A stretch of 64,000 bases of DNA from positions 1 through 64,000 of the forward strand of contig JAURER010000016.1 of assembly GCA_030827315.1 (NCBI GenBank), written 5' to 3'. The notes beneath the pieces were generated by a model. It saw nothing but the letters and a program-made list of their open reading frames with translations. It searched no databases and had not been told where the DNA came from. Of this stretch, positions 43,927 to 53,470 are shown one piece after another (position 1 is the first letter of the stretch; each line of letters opens with the position of its first letter). This DNA is from Gemmatimonadota bacterium. Its GTDB lineage: Bacteria > Gemmatimonadota > Gemmatimonadetes > Longimicrobiales > Gaopeijiaceae. Position numbers and translations under genes: made by a program.

Positions 43927-46900
43927 CTACGAGATCGGCCGTCGAGGCCTCGGCGGCGCGATGATCACGCTGAAGCCCGCCTCGGCCGCGAGCCGGTTGA
44001 ACGCGTCCAGCCGCGGCCCCAGCAGTTCGTCGTTCGTGGCCTGGTGCACCGTCCAGCGCGCCCGCAGGTCGCCCAGCACGTCGCGCGAGCCCATGCTCAC
44101 GCCAGCCTCCGCGCCGTCCGCGTTGCCGTGCAGGAAGACGTACTGGAACTTGAGTCGCGACGGAAAGTTGATGACGGTCTGGCCGTCCACGACACGCCTC
44201 TGGTAGAGCGAGTCCGCGACCGTCTCGAGGTCGCCCGACAGCACCTCGCCCGCCTCCGTGACCTCGAAGGCCGCCTCCTCGCCCGCGATGCGCTCGAGGA
44301 GCGATTCGATCTGGCCGCGCACCTCATTGTTGCGCCTGACGGCGTCGTGGATGGCGGTCAGCTCGGCCGCGACCCCCGCGACGAAGGCGTCCTGCTCGAG
44401 GTAGTCGGCCATGGTCGCATCCACCCGCGGGTCCATACGAACGTCCAGGCGACGGTCCATCATCCAGTCGCCGACCACCAGCCGGACGTCGTACGTGCCC
44501 GGCACCACCCGTCGGCCCGCGAGCGAGCCGAACACGTACGCGCCGGGAATGTTCGGAATCGATTCGTGCCGGAGGTCCCAGGTGATGCGGTTGTGGCCGG
44601 GGCGCACCTGGAGCGGCCGCGCGGCGGGGCTGACGTCCTCGTCCGGCTCCGTCGAGAGGGTGCGCACCAGGTCGCCCGCCTCCGTGCGGACCTCCACGCG
44701 CACCTCCTGTCCCTCCTCGATCTCCCCGAGCACGAAGTCGAGGATCGCACCGGGCGGCGGGTTCTGCCCCCCGCCTCCTCCGCCGAACCCGCCTCCGCCC
44801 GCGAGACGGTAGGCGTGCCGGGGCTGGAAGAGAGCGTGCTCGCTCCCGGTCCGGCCGGCCGCGACGTCCCTCGCCTGCTGCAGCGGGGACAGGTCGTCGA
44901 GGATCCAGAACGAGCGGCCCGACGTCGCGGCGATCAGGTCGTTCTCACGTTCGTGGACCATCAGGTCGTTGATGGGCGTGTTCGGCAGGTTGAGCTGGAG
45001 AGACTGCCAGCTGTCGCCCGCGTCGAAGGAGACGTACACCCCAGTCTCGGTACCCGCATACAGGAGCCCGGGCGTCCTGGGATCCTCGCGCACCACATGC
45101 ACCCAGGCGTCGTCACCGAGGCCGTCGATGATCTCCGTCCAGCTCCGCCCGAAGTCGCGGGTCACGTACGCCATGGGCGTGAAGTCGTTGAACTTGTAGC
45201 GGCTCACCGCCGCGTAGGCCGTGGCGGGGTCGTGGGGCGAGACAGTGATCTCGTTGACCATCACCTCGCCGAGGCCGTCGGGCGTGACGTTCTCCCAGGT
45301 TGCTCCGTCGTCCCGGGTGAGGTGGATCAGGCCGTCGTCGCTGCCCGTCCAGATGGTCCCCGCGGCGTGGGGCGACTCCGTGAACGCGTAGATGGTCCCG
45401 TAGATCTCCCCTCCGGCGCCCTCGTTGGTGATGGGGCCGCCTCCGTATCCCTGCTTCGCGTCGTCGTCGCGCGTGAGGTCCGGGCTGATCTCGTCCCACG
45501 ACATGCCGCGGTCGCGCGAGCGTACCACGTGGTTCGAAGCGTGGTAGATGACGCTCGGATCATGGGCCGAGACGATGATCGGCGCGCTCCAGTTGTAGCG
45601 GTACCTCATCTCGCGGCCCTGCAGCGCCGCCGGCATGACCGGATACGCCGCCACGTCGCGGGACGACCCCGTCCGGTGGTCGTATTCGCTGATGATGCCC
45701 ATGTAGCAGCCGGCGTACACGAAGCGCGGGTCGTCCGGATCGAATGCCGGGCGCGCGCTCTCGCACCCCCCGATCGCGTACCAGTCCTTCCAGGTCACGC
45801 CACCCTGCCCCATGCTCGCGATGGCCACCGAGGAGTTGTCCTGCTGACCCCCGTAGACGTGGTAGGGGAAGCGGTTGTCCGCGTTGACGCGGTAGAACTG
45901 GGCGGTCGGCTGGTTGTCGAGGGTCGACCAGGTGGTCCCGCCGTTGAACGAGACGTGAGCCCCGCCGTCGTTGGCGTTGATCATGACGTCGTTGTCGTCG
46001 GGGTTGATCCAGAGGTCGTGGGTATCGCCGTGGAGCACCGGCACGCTGGTGAACGTCCGACCGCCGTCGATCGACTTCATCATCGGAGCGTTCAGGACGT
46101 AGACCGTCTCCTCGTCCATCGGGTCGGCGAAGACCTCGATGTAGTACCAGGCGCGGGCCCGGATCGTCCAGTCCTCACTGACCAGGCGCCACGAGCGCCC
46201 AGCGTCATCGGAGCGAAAGAGCCCTCCTCCGGGATCGGCCTCGACCATCGCGAAGAGGCGGTCCGGGTTGGCCCGGGACACGTCGATGGCGGTCTTGCCC
46301 ATGAGCTCGGGAAGGCCCGTGTTGATCTCGGACCAGCTGTCACCGCCGTCGGTGGACTTCCAGAAGCCGCTTCCGGGACCTCCGCTCACAACCTGCCAGG
46401 GCAGCCGGCGGTGGTCCCAGAACGAGGCGTAGAGGATGCGCGGGTTCGTCATGTCCATGGCGAGGTCCGACGCACCGGAGTCCTCGTCCACGTGGAGGAT
46501 CAGCTCCCACGACGCGCCTCCGTCCTCCGAGCGGTAGATGCCGCGCTCGGGGTTCGCGCCGTACGGAGCGCCCTGCGCGGCCACGTACACGATGTCCGGG
46601 TCCTGGGGGTGGATGCGGATACGGGAGATGGAGCGCGTGCGCTCGAGCCCCAGGTGCGACCACGTCCGCCCGGCGTCCGTCGACCGGTACACGCCGTCTC
46701 CGTGCGACGTCATCACACCGCGGATCGGGTGCTCGCCCATGCCCACGTACACGACGTTCGGATCCGACTCCGAGACGGCGATCGCACCGACCGACGACGT
46801 CCCGAGCTGCCCGTCGCTAACGTTACTCCACGTGGTACCCGCGTCGGTGGTCTTCCAGACACCGCCACCGACGGTACCCATGTAGTAGGTGAGCGGGTCA

Positions 46901-47091
46901 CCCACGACCCCCGTCGACGCGACCGAGCGGCCGCCCCGGAAGGGGCCGATACTCCGCCACTGCATGGACGAGAAGAGAGCGGCATCCGCGGGACCGGTTT
47001 GACCGGCGAGGGGCAACGGAACCCCGCCCAGGGCCGCGAGAAGAAGGAATGCGGGAACGAGGCGCGGACGGCACGGTCGGTGAGGGGACAT
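43927..47091 (-). CDS. Exported Asp-box beta-propeller protein (sortilin/VPS10-like)
   Basis: A 1054-residue secreted protein with a signal peptide to about residue 31 (LPLAGQ). About ten Asp-box (BNR-type) motifs, S/T-x-D-x-G-x-T-W, are seen over residues 75-760: TTDAGTTW, STDAGRTW, SEDGGASW, STDGGDSW, SDDAGRSW, SIDGGRTF, SRDRGMSW, TRDDGATW, TRDFGRSW and SFDAGDSW, which would form two seven-blade beta-propellers. A Gly-rich linker (GGGGFGGGGGGQNPP, around 810) precedes a C-terminal beta-sandwich (VRPGHNRITWDLRHE, PGTYDVRLVVGDW) and a helical end. Proteins of this kind are often labelled glycosyl hydrolase or sortilin-like, but no catalytic acid pair is evident; binding or secretion roles are as likely. 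Confidence 0.87.
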   Translation of the reverse strand: MSPHRPCRPRLVPAFLLLAALGGVPLPLAGQTGPADAALFSSMQWRSIGPFRGGRSVASTGVVGDPLTYYMGTVGGGVWKTTDAGTTWSNVSDGQLGTSSVGAIAVSESDPNVVYVGMGEHPIRGVMTSHGDGVYRSTDAGRTWSHLGLERTRSISRIRIHPQDPDIVYVAAQGAPYGANPERGIYRSEDGGASWELILHVDEDSGASDLAMDMTNPRILYASFWDHRRLPWQVVSGGPGSGFWKSTDGGDSWSEINTGLPELMGKTAIDVSRANPDRLFAMVEADPGGGLFRSDDAGRSWRLVSEDWTIRARAWYYIEVFADPMDEETVYVLNAPMMKSIDGGRTFTSVPVLHGDTHDLWINPDDNDVMINANDGGAHVSFNGGTTWSTLDNQPTAQFYRVNADNRFPYHVYGGQQDNSSVAIASMGQGGVTWKDWYAIGGCESARPAFDPDDPRFVYAGCYMGIISEYDHRTGSSRDVAAYPVMPAALQGREMRYRYNWSAPIIVSAHDPSVIYHASNHVVRSRDRGMSWDEISPDLTRDDDAKQGYGGGPITNEGAGGEIYGTIYAFTESPHAAGTIWTGSDDGLIHLTRDDGATWENVTPDGLGEVMVNEITVSPHDPATAYAAVSRYKFNDFTPMAYVTRDFGRSWTEIIDGLGDDAWVHVVREDPRTPGLLYAGTETGVYVSFDAGDSWQSLQLNLPNTPINDLMVHERENDLIAATSGRSFWILDDLSPLQQARDVAAGRTGSEHALFQPRHAYRLAGGGGFGGGGGGQNPPPGAILDFVLGEIEEGQEVRVEVRTEAGDLVRTLSTEPDEDVSPAARPLQVRPGHNRITWDLRHESIPNIPGAYVFGSLAGRRVVPGTYDVRLVVGDWMMDRRLDVRMDPRVDATMADYLEQDAFVAGVAAELTAIHDAVRRNNEVRGQIESLLERIAGEEAAFEVTEAGEVLSGDLETVADSLYQRRVVDGQTVINFPSRLKFQYVFLHGNADGAEAGVSMGSRDVLGDLRARWTVHQATNDELLGPRLDAFNRLAAEAGFSVIIAPPRPRRPIS

Positions 47092-47183
47092 GCTGCTTTC
47101 CCGGATCGAGGAAGGGGATCGTAACATCCCCGCCCCTCGCCCCTCGCCGCAAGACCGGTTGGCGGTCGGTCCCGGCCCCGGAC

Positions 47184-48203
47184 CTAGGAGGCGCTCGGCT
47201 CTCGCGCCAGCGGCTCCCCGGACCGGGCCCGCGGGACGACAACGAAACCGGCCTCTTCGAGTGCCCGCTTCAGGTACGCCCCCTCTTCGGGGCCCTCGTA
47301 GGAACCGGCGCACACCCGCACCGCGCCGTCTCCCCGAGGTGATGCCACGCCGAGCGCGAACGTCTCGATGCCGAGCTCGCGTGCCCGCTCCATGGTGGCG
47401 CGCGCGTCTTCGAGCGAGCCCGACTCGGAAACACAGAAGGTCAGACCCGCTTCCCGCGGCAGCCACGCCCCGGAATCCTCACCCAGCGCCGTCCGCAGCG
47501 GTTCGACGCTCCGTTCCAGCTCGGGCAGGTCGGCGCTCATGCCCACCAGTACGCGGTAGAACACAGTACCCTTCACCTCCACCGGTGCGATCGTCGTCCA
47601 GACCTCCGGCGCGCGCGCGGCCACGTCGCCGACGAGCGCCCGGGCGCGGCGGAGGTCACGGAAGGAGCCGATCGCCATGGAGAAGCGTGCGACAGGCACC
47701 ACCGTGCCGACCGCTGACGTCGCGCCCGCTGCCTCCGCAGCCGGGCTCGGCACCAGCGTCTCACGGGCTGACGATGCCGCTTCGCGCTCCGCCACCGACA
47801 GGGCCACGCCGACGCCCACCACCGTGACGACGGACGCGGCGATCAGGGCGGCCCCCACCCGCCACGAGGGGCGGCCCGGAGCGACGTACCGGCCGCGGGT
47901 CTTCTCCGGCGTCGGCTCGGTCAGATGGAGCGGTGAGCGAGCCACGCCGTACGGATCGAGTCCAGAAGCGGGGCATGGCGGCGGGGCATCCGCGTCGGTC
48001 GCACCGACCCCCCGCTCGCTCAGAACGCGGAAGGCCTCGATGAGCCGCCGGGTACGCGCCGTGGCGGCCTCGTGGAGCTGCGAGCCCTCCTGGAAACGAT
48101 CAGGATGCCAGACACGAAGCATCGACCGATACGCGTTCTGGAGCTCAAGCTCCGACGCGAGCGGGCTCAGCTCGAGAAGACTGCGCGCTTCGTCCGGACT
48201 CAT
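47184..48203 (-). CDS. J-domain and SPOR-like single-pass membrane protein
   Basis: A 339-residue protein starting at the ATG at 48203; the frame is open 34 codons upstream, but the J-domain begins here. Residues 3-62 are a J-domain with HPD at 33-35 (MLRVWHPDRFQEG), able to stimulate a DnaK partner. A membrane helix (about 116-136, AALIAASVVTVVGVGVAL) follows a basic linker, so the J-domain would be cytoplasmic and the rest outside. The outer part holds two SPOR-like repeats: FSMAIGSFRDLRRARALVGD to VFYRVLVGM (about 175-238) and TFCVSESGSLEDARATMERA to AVRVCAGSYEG (about 255-315). SPOR domains bind denuded septal peptidoglycan. The combination is unusual; see findings. Confidence 0.72.
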   Translation of the reverse strand: MSPDEARSLLELSPLASELELQNAYRSMLRVWHPDRFQEGSQLHEAATARTRRLIEAFRVLSERGVGATDADAPPPCPASGLDPYGVARSPLHLTEPTPEKTRGRYVAPGRPSWRVGAALIAASVVTVVGVGVALSVAEREAASSARETLVPSPAAEAAGATSAVGTVVPVARFSMAIGSFRDLRRARALVGDVAARAPEVWTTIAPVEVKGTVFYRVLVGMSADLPELERSVEPLRTALGEDSGAWLPREAGLTFCVSESGSLEDARATMERARELGIETFALGVASPRGDGAVRVCAGSYEGPEEGAYLKRALEEAGFVVVPRARSGEPLAREPSAS

Positions 48204-48347
48204 GGACTCGACCTCGATTCGGCGCCGCGGGTCGTGGCAGCGACCTGGCCCAGCGCGAAACGCGCACGGCAGAAGTAAGAAAGGAACGCGAACATTAGTT
48301 TCCAACGACCATCCCGCCAGCTTCTTGTTCGGTCGGTCGCCCCGGAC

Positions 48348-50141
48348 CTACCCCTCCCCGTCCTCCATCCTCGGACGCGCGGGGCGGCCCGTCCGCTGCC
48401 GCTCCAGGACGATCCCGGGCAGCTCGTCGGTCGGCCGAGCCTCGTCGACCACGAACCGGCCGTTGACCAGCACCCAGTTCATGCCCTCCTGGAAGACGTA
48501 GGGGTCGAGGTAGGTGGCGTCGCTGCGCACCGTCTCCGGGTCGAACACGACGACGTCAGCCTTCTGGCCCACCGCGATACGCCCGCGATCCTGGAGCCCG
48601 AGGATCTGCGCCGGCAGGCCGGTCATCGACCGGATGGCGTGGGGAAGCGTGATCGTTCCCCGCTCGAACACGAACTCGCGAAGCAGGCGTCCCGATGTTC
48701 CATACTGCCCGGGGTGCGTCGACTTGCTGGTGCGCTGGCCATCGTCCGACATCCGGTCGAGCGCCACGGCCGTGTAGTCCTGACGCATCCACTCCTCGAT
48801 GTCCACCATGCCGACGGCCATCGCCATCCAGAGCACGCCCCCGGGCTGGGGCAGACCGGTCATCTGGAGCCAGATGATGGTGTCGAACACGTCCTCCCCC
48901 CGCTCTTCGGCCACCTGCGCCAGCGTCTTTCCGACATACGCCTGGTCGGTGAAGTCGACGATGAGGAGGTTCTCCGCTCCACCCTGCCGGATCGTCTCGT
49001 ATTCCGCGTCGATGCGAATCTTCTCCCGGGTCGCAGGGTCGCGCAGGCGCTCGCGAAGGTTGTCCAGCATGCCCGTGTAGTCCACCGGCGGGAAGTCGTC
49101 CGCGGCGCTCTGGCCGGGCACCTCGCCCCGGATGAGCGCCCATCGGGGGACCAGGGTGATGTAGGCCGAATACCCGTCGTAGGAGTGCATGTTGAGATAC
49201 ACCTGGTGCCCGTCGTCCCACGCCTGGTCGATCATCTCCGTCGTCGCCTTGCTGACGCCCCACTCCCGCGGCCCCTTCGGGTGGATGTGGTCGATCATGA
49301 CGGGGATGTCCGCCACCTTCGCCACGTCGACGATCTCGACGATGGCGTCGATCCAGTCCACGTGGGTCTGGGTCGGGTGGTCCATGTGCGTGGGGAGAAG
49401 CCACTTGGAGTAGCGCCCCTGGCTGCGCATGTGGGCCTGGAAGAAGCCGCCGTAGGGCGCCAACTCCTTCGCCAGCTCCTGCACCTCGCGCATGGAGCTG
49501 TAGCGCATGGGCGTGTACTCGAGGCCGGTGCTCATGCCGAAGGCGCCGTCCTCCATGCCCCGCCGCACCAGCGCGCGCATCTCCTCGAGCTCGGCTTCCG
49601 TGGCGTGGCGCATGACTTCCTCAGGCTTCGTCCCCATGACCATCTCGCGGACCGCTCCGTGGCCCACCATCGGAACCACGTTGAGCGAGTGCCCCACCTT
49701 CTCCAGCGAGTCGCGCTGGGCGGTGAGCGGCCAGACGCCGGGGAAGCCGTCGGAGTTGATGACCGCGGTCGTGAAGCCCTGGGTCGTGTAGTTGGTGACG
49801 TAGTTGTGCCCGTTCAGGATGCCAGGCCCGAAGGAGCCATCGATGTGCTCGTGCAGGCCGATGAAGCCGGGCGTGACGTACTGCCCTTCGGCGTCGAGGG
49901 AGCGCGCCGCGCTGGCTCCGGACAGATCGCCGACCGCGACGATCTCGTCGCCCCGGATGCCGACGTCGGCGTAGAAGTAGGGGTTTCCCGACCCATCGAG
50001 CACCCGGCCGTTTCGAATGATCACGTCGAAGGACTGAGCGGCGACCGGGACCGCCAGGGCGAGGAGCGCGACCCCCGCCGCGCAGACGGCGAAGGACGAA
50101 GGGAGGAGCGAGGGGCGTGCGGAGCTTGTTGCGAGCGTCAT
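48348..50141 (-). CDS. Exported N-acyl-D-amino-acid deacylase family amidohydrolase
   Basis: A 597-residue amidohydrolase with a signal peptide to about residue 36 (VPVAAQ). IIRNGRVLDGSGNPYFYADV is the typical first strand; GLHEHIDG (H97, H99) binds zinc; ITDH-type metal sites appear as HMRSQGRYS and MIDHIHPKGP; and the C-terminal domain contains GRIAVGQKADVVVFDP. These enzymes free D-amino acids from N-acyl-D-amino acids. The gene follows the CocE-type gene by 13 bases and is the last of a three-gene minus-strand run with a DmpA-type peptidase, so a joint role in breaking unusual peptides is likely. Confidence 0.87.
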   Translation of the reverse strand: MTLATSSARPSLLPSSFAVCAAGVALLALAVPVAAQSFDVIIRNGRVLDGSGNPYFYADVGIRGDEIVAVGDLSGASAARSLDAEGQYVTPGFIGLHEHIDGSFGPGILNGHNYVTNYTTQGFTTAVINSDGFPGVWPLTAQRDSLEKVGHSLNVVPMVGHGAVREMVMGTKPEEVMRHATEAELEEMRALVRRGMEDGAFGMSTGLEYTPMRYSSMREVQELAKELAPYGGFFQAHMRSQGRYSKWLLPTHMDHPTQTHVDWIDAIVEIVDVAKVADIPVMIDHIHPKGPREWGVSKATTEMIDQAWDDGHQVYLNMHSYDGYSAYITLVPRWALIRGEVPGQSAADDFPPVDYTGMLDNLRERLRDPATREKIRIDAEYETIRQGGAENLLIVDFTDQAYVGKTLAQVAEERGEDVFDTIIWLQMTGLPQPGGVLWMAMAVGMVDIEEWMRQDYTAVALDRMSDDGQRTSKSTHPGQYGTSGRLLREFVFERGTITLPHAIRSMTGLPAQILGLQDRGRIAVGQKADVVVFDPETVRSDATYLDPYVFQEGMNWVLVNGRFVVDEARPTDELPGIVLERQRTGRPARPRMEDGEG

Positions 50142-50154
50142 GGCTTCACTTCCT

Positions 50155-52002
50155 TCAGGATCCCGGTACCACGGGAAGCAGGACGTACGACGCGCGTTCG
50201 GCGTCGTGGTGGATGGTCTGACGGGCCGTGCGCACCTCGGCGCCCGTGCCGAAGGGCTCGCCCGTGTTCGGATTGCGGTCGAAGCGCGGAAAGTTGCTGC
50301 TGGAGATCTCGATGCGGATGCGATGCCCGGGAAGAAACACGTTGCTGGTCGCCAACAGGTCGATGCGCAGCTCGGCGGGCTCGCCCGGAGTGAGCAGCTC
50401 GGGGCGCTCGAAGCCGTTTCGGTACCGGGCCCGCACGATCCCGTCCGTGAGCGTGCGCGCGGTGCCGTCCGGCGCGACGTCGATGAGCTTGCCGGTGAAG
50501 TCCGTGTCCGGCGCCGAGGACGAGGCCACGAGCACGAGCTCCACATACCCGGTGACCTCGAGCGGCTCGGTGAGGGGCTCGCTCGTGTAGACGGCCACGT
50601 CGGGCCGCGACTCGATGGAGGTCGGGTCGGCGGGCGACCGGGAGTATCCGCTCATGGCCCCGGTGGGCACCGGATCGTTCGGGTCGTAGACGTAGCTGTC
50701 CGCCGGCTCCGCTCCCGGCCGGAGCGGGTCGAGACGCCCTCCATCCATCGACGATGCCGCCGTACCGTCCGAATGGAGGTAGAACGGCGTCGGAACGGCG
50801 CGTGACAGGGGCCACTCCTGCTCGTCGCGCCACGCGTTGACGCCCATGACGAAGAGACGGACGGGGGCTCCGCCCATCACGCCGTTCTGCGCGCCACGCA
50901 GCCAGTGATCGTACCAGTCCAGTAGCAGGCGCTCGTACTCGAACCCGGCCTGGGGGCCGTACTCGACGCCGTCGATGCTCGTGCTCCGCAGAGTCGGCCT
51001 CGAGTGCGTCCACGGACCCACGATGAGACGCTGACCGTCCCGAGCGTCCGGGGTGACCGCGCGGGCGCGAATGCCACGGAAGTTCTCGAGCGTCCCCTTG
51101 AGCAGGGTGTCGTACCAGCCCGTGGTGTGGAGCGCCGGGACCTCGAAGCGGTCGTGTCGCCGCCCGATGTCGTAGGTAATCCAGAAGTCGTCGTAGCTCG
51201 GATGCTCGAGCATCCAGAAGTACCCGGGCGCCAGCTCGCGGATGTCCAGGGCGTCGATGGAGGCGAGAGGGAGGTGCCAGAGCCATTCCTCCCGCATCCG
51301 GGTCCGCTCCTCGTCGGTGAGCCCGACAGGGCCGTCACGTTCCTCGAAGGTGGCCCCGTCGCGTCGCCGACGGACGTCCGCCGCCTGCCCGAGGTTCCAG
51401 CCCAGGCCGTCGGACAGGTAGAACGCCCCGCCCTGAAAGACCATGTCGTAGCGGCTCGTGTACGAGGAGCTCGGCGCGATGGCCACCAGGTGGGGCGGTG
51501 CCAGGGACGCCGCCGTCAGCTGCGTGGTGGCGAGGTAGCTCCCGCCCCACATCCCTACGCGGCCGTCCACGTACGGAAGGCTCGCGACCCACTCCACGGT
51601 ATCGTACCCGTCGTGCGATTCGTCGTGAGGGATCGCCTCCCCGTCGGAGGCGTAACGCCCTCGGGTGTCCTGGACCACGACCACGTACCCGTGCGATGCG
51701 ATGCGGCGAAAGGTCTCCGGCGAGGTGCTGGCGTACTTGGAGTAGGGCGTGCGCTGCAGCAGCGCCGGGAACGTTCCCTCCGCATCGGGCCGGTACACGT
51801 CTGCGCGGAGCACCACGCCGTCGCGCATCGCGGCGGGCACGTTCTTGTCCAGCACCACCTCGTGCGGGCCCGACGGCGACCCCGCATCCGCCGGAGCCTT
51901 CGCCTCGCCACCCGTCTTGGGGGATCCACACGCGGCGACCGCTCCCGCGACCAGGGCGGCGCAGAGGGCGGCGCGCACGGCCGCCGATGTCGATCGCCTC
52001 AT
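50155..52002 (-). CDS. CocE/NonD-family hydrolase lipoprotein
   Basis: A 615-residue lipoprotein (lipobox AVAAC, Cys 25). The X-prolyl dipeptidyl peptidase/cocaine esterase S15-like fold is recognised by RPDAEGTFPALLQRTPYSKY, VVVQDTRGRYASDGE and MWGGSYLATTQ with nucleophile S155; the acid is in HTTGWYDTLLKG and the His in VGPWTHSRP. The C-terminal galactose-binding-like jelly roll (FLPGHRIRIEISSSNFPRFD) is normal for the family. It acts on acyl esters or on X-Pro peptides outside the cytoplasm. The ATG overlaps the stop of the P1 peptidase by 4 bases. Confidence 0.88.
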   Translation of the reverse strand: MRRSTSAAVRAALCAALVAGAVAACGSPKTGGEAKAPADAGSPSGPHEVVLDKNVPAAMRDGVVLRADVYRPDAEGTFPALLQRTPYSKYASTSPETFRRIASHGYVVVVQDTRGRYASDGEAIPHDESHDGYDTVEWVASLPYVDGRVGMWGGSYLATTQLTAASLAPPHLVAIAPSSSYTSRYDMVFQGGAFYLSDGLGWNLGQAADVRRRRDGATFEERDGPVGLTDEERTRMREEWLWHLPLASIDALDIRELAPGYFWMLEHPSYDDFWITYDIGRRHDRFEVPALHTTGWYDTLLKGTLENFRGIRARAVTPDARDGQRLIVGPWTHSRPTLRSTSIDGVEYGPQAGFEYERLLLDWYDHWLRGAQNGVMGGAPVRLFVMGVNAWRDEQEWPLSRAVPTPFYLHSDGTAASSMDGGRLDPLRPGAEPADSYVYDPNDPVPTGAMSGYSRSPADPTSIESRPDVAVYTSEPLTEPLEVTGYVELVLVASSSAPDTDFTGKLIDVAPDGTARTLTDGIVRARYRNGFERPELLTPGEPAELRIDLLATSNVFLPGHRIRIEISSSNFPRFDRNPNTGEPFGTGAEVRTARQTIHHDAERASYVLLPVVPGS

Positions 52003-53249
52003 CCCGAAAGCCTTCCGTAACGGCGCAGGATCTCGCGGAGACGGTCGTGCGGGAGCGCGTAAACGGTCACGTCGTCGGCCCCGGTCATCGTCTCCGCCGC
52101 CACCAGCGCGTTGACGATCGCCTCCTCGGTGGCCTCCACCGTCGCCCCGAACACCGGATTGAGATGGTCGTTGGCGAGGAGCTCGAGGCGCGTGACCGGA
52201 GTGAGTCCCGCGGCGGCGTCCCTGTTGGCCGTCGAGAAGGCGATGAAGATGTCGCCGGAGCCGTTCCCCGACGTGCTCCCCTGTCGTCCGAGCCCGAGCG
52301 ACACCCGCCGGGCGACCCGCTTGAGCTGGTGCGGAAGCAGGGGGGCGTCGGTCGCGACCACGACGATGATGGAGCCCTCGCGATCCGCTCCGTCGTCCGC
52401 GGGCTCGGGCGCGCCCCCCTCGCCCGGGCGCGCCGGCATCAGATCGGGGATCTCCTGGCCCACCGGAACGCCGGCGATCCTGAGCTGCTCCCGGCTTCCG
52501 TAGTTGCACTGGACGAGGACGCCCACCGTGTACCGGGCGCCCTCGACCGCGACCGTCCTCGAAGACGTCCCGATCCCACCCTTGAAGCGATGACAGATCA
52601 TCCCGGTGCCGCCGCCCACGTTGCCCTCGACCACCGGTCCGGACGCTGCCGCCTCCATGGCGCCGAACGCGTCCTCCGTGGTCACGTGCAGCCCGAAGAT
52701 GTCGTTGAGCGTTCCGTCCCAGGTCTCGGCGACGACGGGAAGCGATGCGGCCCAGGCAGGATAGTCGCCATCGTACTGTTCGAGGCTGCGTCGCGCCTCC
52801 CACCGAACGACGGCGTCGTGCACGACGCCCACCCCGAGCGTGTTCGTGATCATGACCGGTCCCTCGAGCAGCCCGGAGTCCTCGACCCATGTCGTGCCGG
52901 TCATCTCTCCGTCGCCGTTGAGGGAGAACCACGCCGCGAAGGCGGGCTCACGCATGTCCTTGCCGCGCGGCCACACCGCGGTCACGCCCGTACGCACCGG
53001 CCCCTGCCCCATGACCTTGTCGCCGCTCCCACGAACGAGCGTGGTGTGACCCACCGTGACGCCGGAGACGTCCGTAATGGCGTTCAACGGACCCGTCGTC
53101 CCGTCGAAGGGGACTCCCAGGTCTCGGGCGCGCGGGCTCTGGGCCCACGAGGGCGTGGCCGCGTGGGCGAGAAGGACCGAGCAGGCAACGAGAGACGACA
53201 GCAGTGGGGTAAGGCGCCCGGCAGGCGCGCACGAGGGCATGCAGATCAC
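51999..53249 (-). CDS. P1-family (DmpA-like) aminopeptidase
   Basis: A 416-residue member of the DmpA/BapA family (Ntn-hydrolase-like, self-cleaving). The start is a GTG at 53249: AGGAG stands 6 bases ahead, better than the ATG three codons in (53240), and the signal peptide LLSSLVACSVLLAHA fits. RDLGVPFDGTTGPLNAITDV and VTVGHTTLV are family landmarks; the self-cleavage nucleophile is the Ser of NGSGDIFIAFST (about S331), cleaved on its N-terminal side. Family members remove N-terminal D-amino acids or beta-amino acids from peptides. It is first in an operon with the CocE-type and D-aminoacylase genes. Confidence 0.85.
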   Translation of the reverse strand: MICMPSCAPAGRLTPLLSSLVACSVLLAHAATPSWAQSPRARDLGVPFDGTTGPLNAITDVSGVTVGHTTLVRGSGDKVMGQGPVRTGVTAVWPRGKDMREPAFAAWFSLNGDGEMTGTTWVEDSGLLEGPVMITNTLGVGVVHDAVVRWEARRSLEQYDGDYPAWAASLPVVAETWDGTLNDIFGLHVTTEDAFGAMEAAASGPVVEGNVGGGTGMICHRFKGGIGTSSRTVAVEGARYTVGVLVQCNYGSREQLRIAGVPVGQEIPDLMPARPGEGGAPEPADDGADREGSIIVVVATDAPLLPHQLKRVARRVSLGLGRQGSTSGNGSGDIFIAFSTANRDAAAGLTPVTRLELLANDHLNPVFGATVEATEEAIVNALVAAETMTGADDVTVYALPHDRLREILRRYGRLSG

Positions 53250-53470
53250 CGGGATCTCCTGGTCGGGGCGATGGCGCATCGTGGCAACCGACCGCTCCAG
53301 GGCGCCGGTCGCAAGGGTGGGCGGTGAGCGCGGAAGTCGGGCTGTCGGCCCAGAGCGGCACATCGCACCCCGCGTGGGCCGCGCGCGCAAGATCGGGCAT
53401 GACAGGAACTTGCTGCTCGGGCATCCTCCGCCCATGGTGCGGCACCCGTGATCCGTCGATGCCCGTCCGC

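Noticed and set aside
44044-47124. A plus-strand open frame of over 1000 codons opposite the Asp-box protein gene
   Set aside because: High-GC shadow: composition rich in R, H, V and D, no domain, no ribosome site, while the minus strand carries regular Asp-box motifs.
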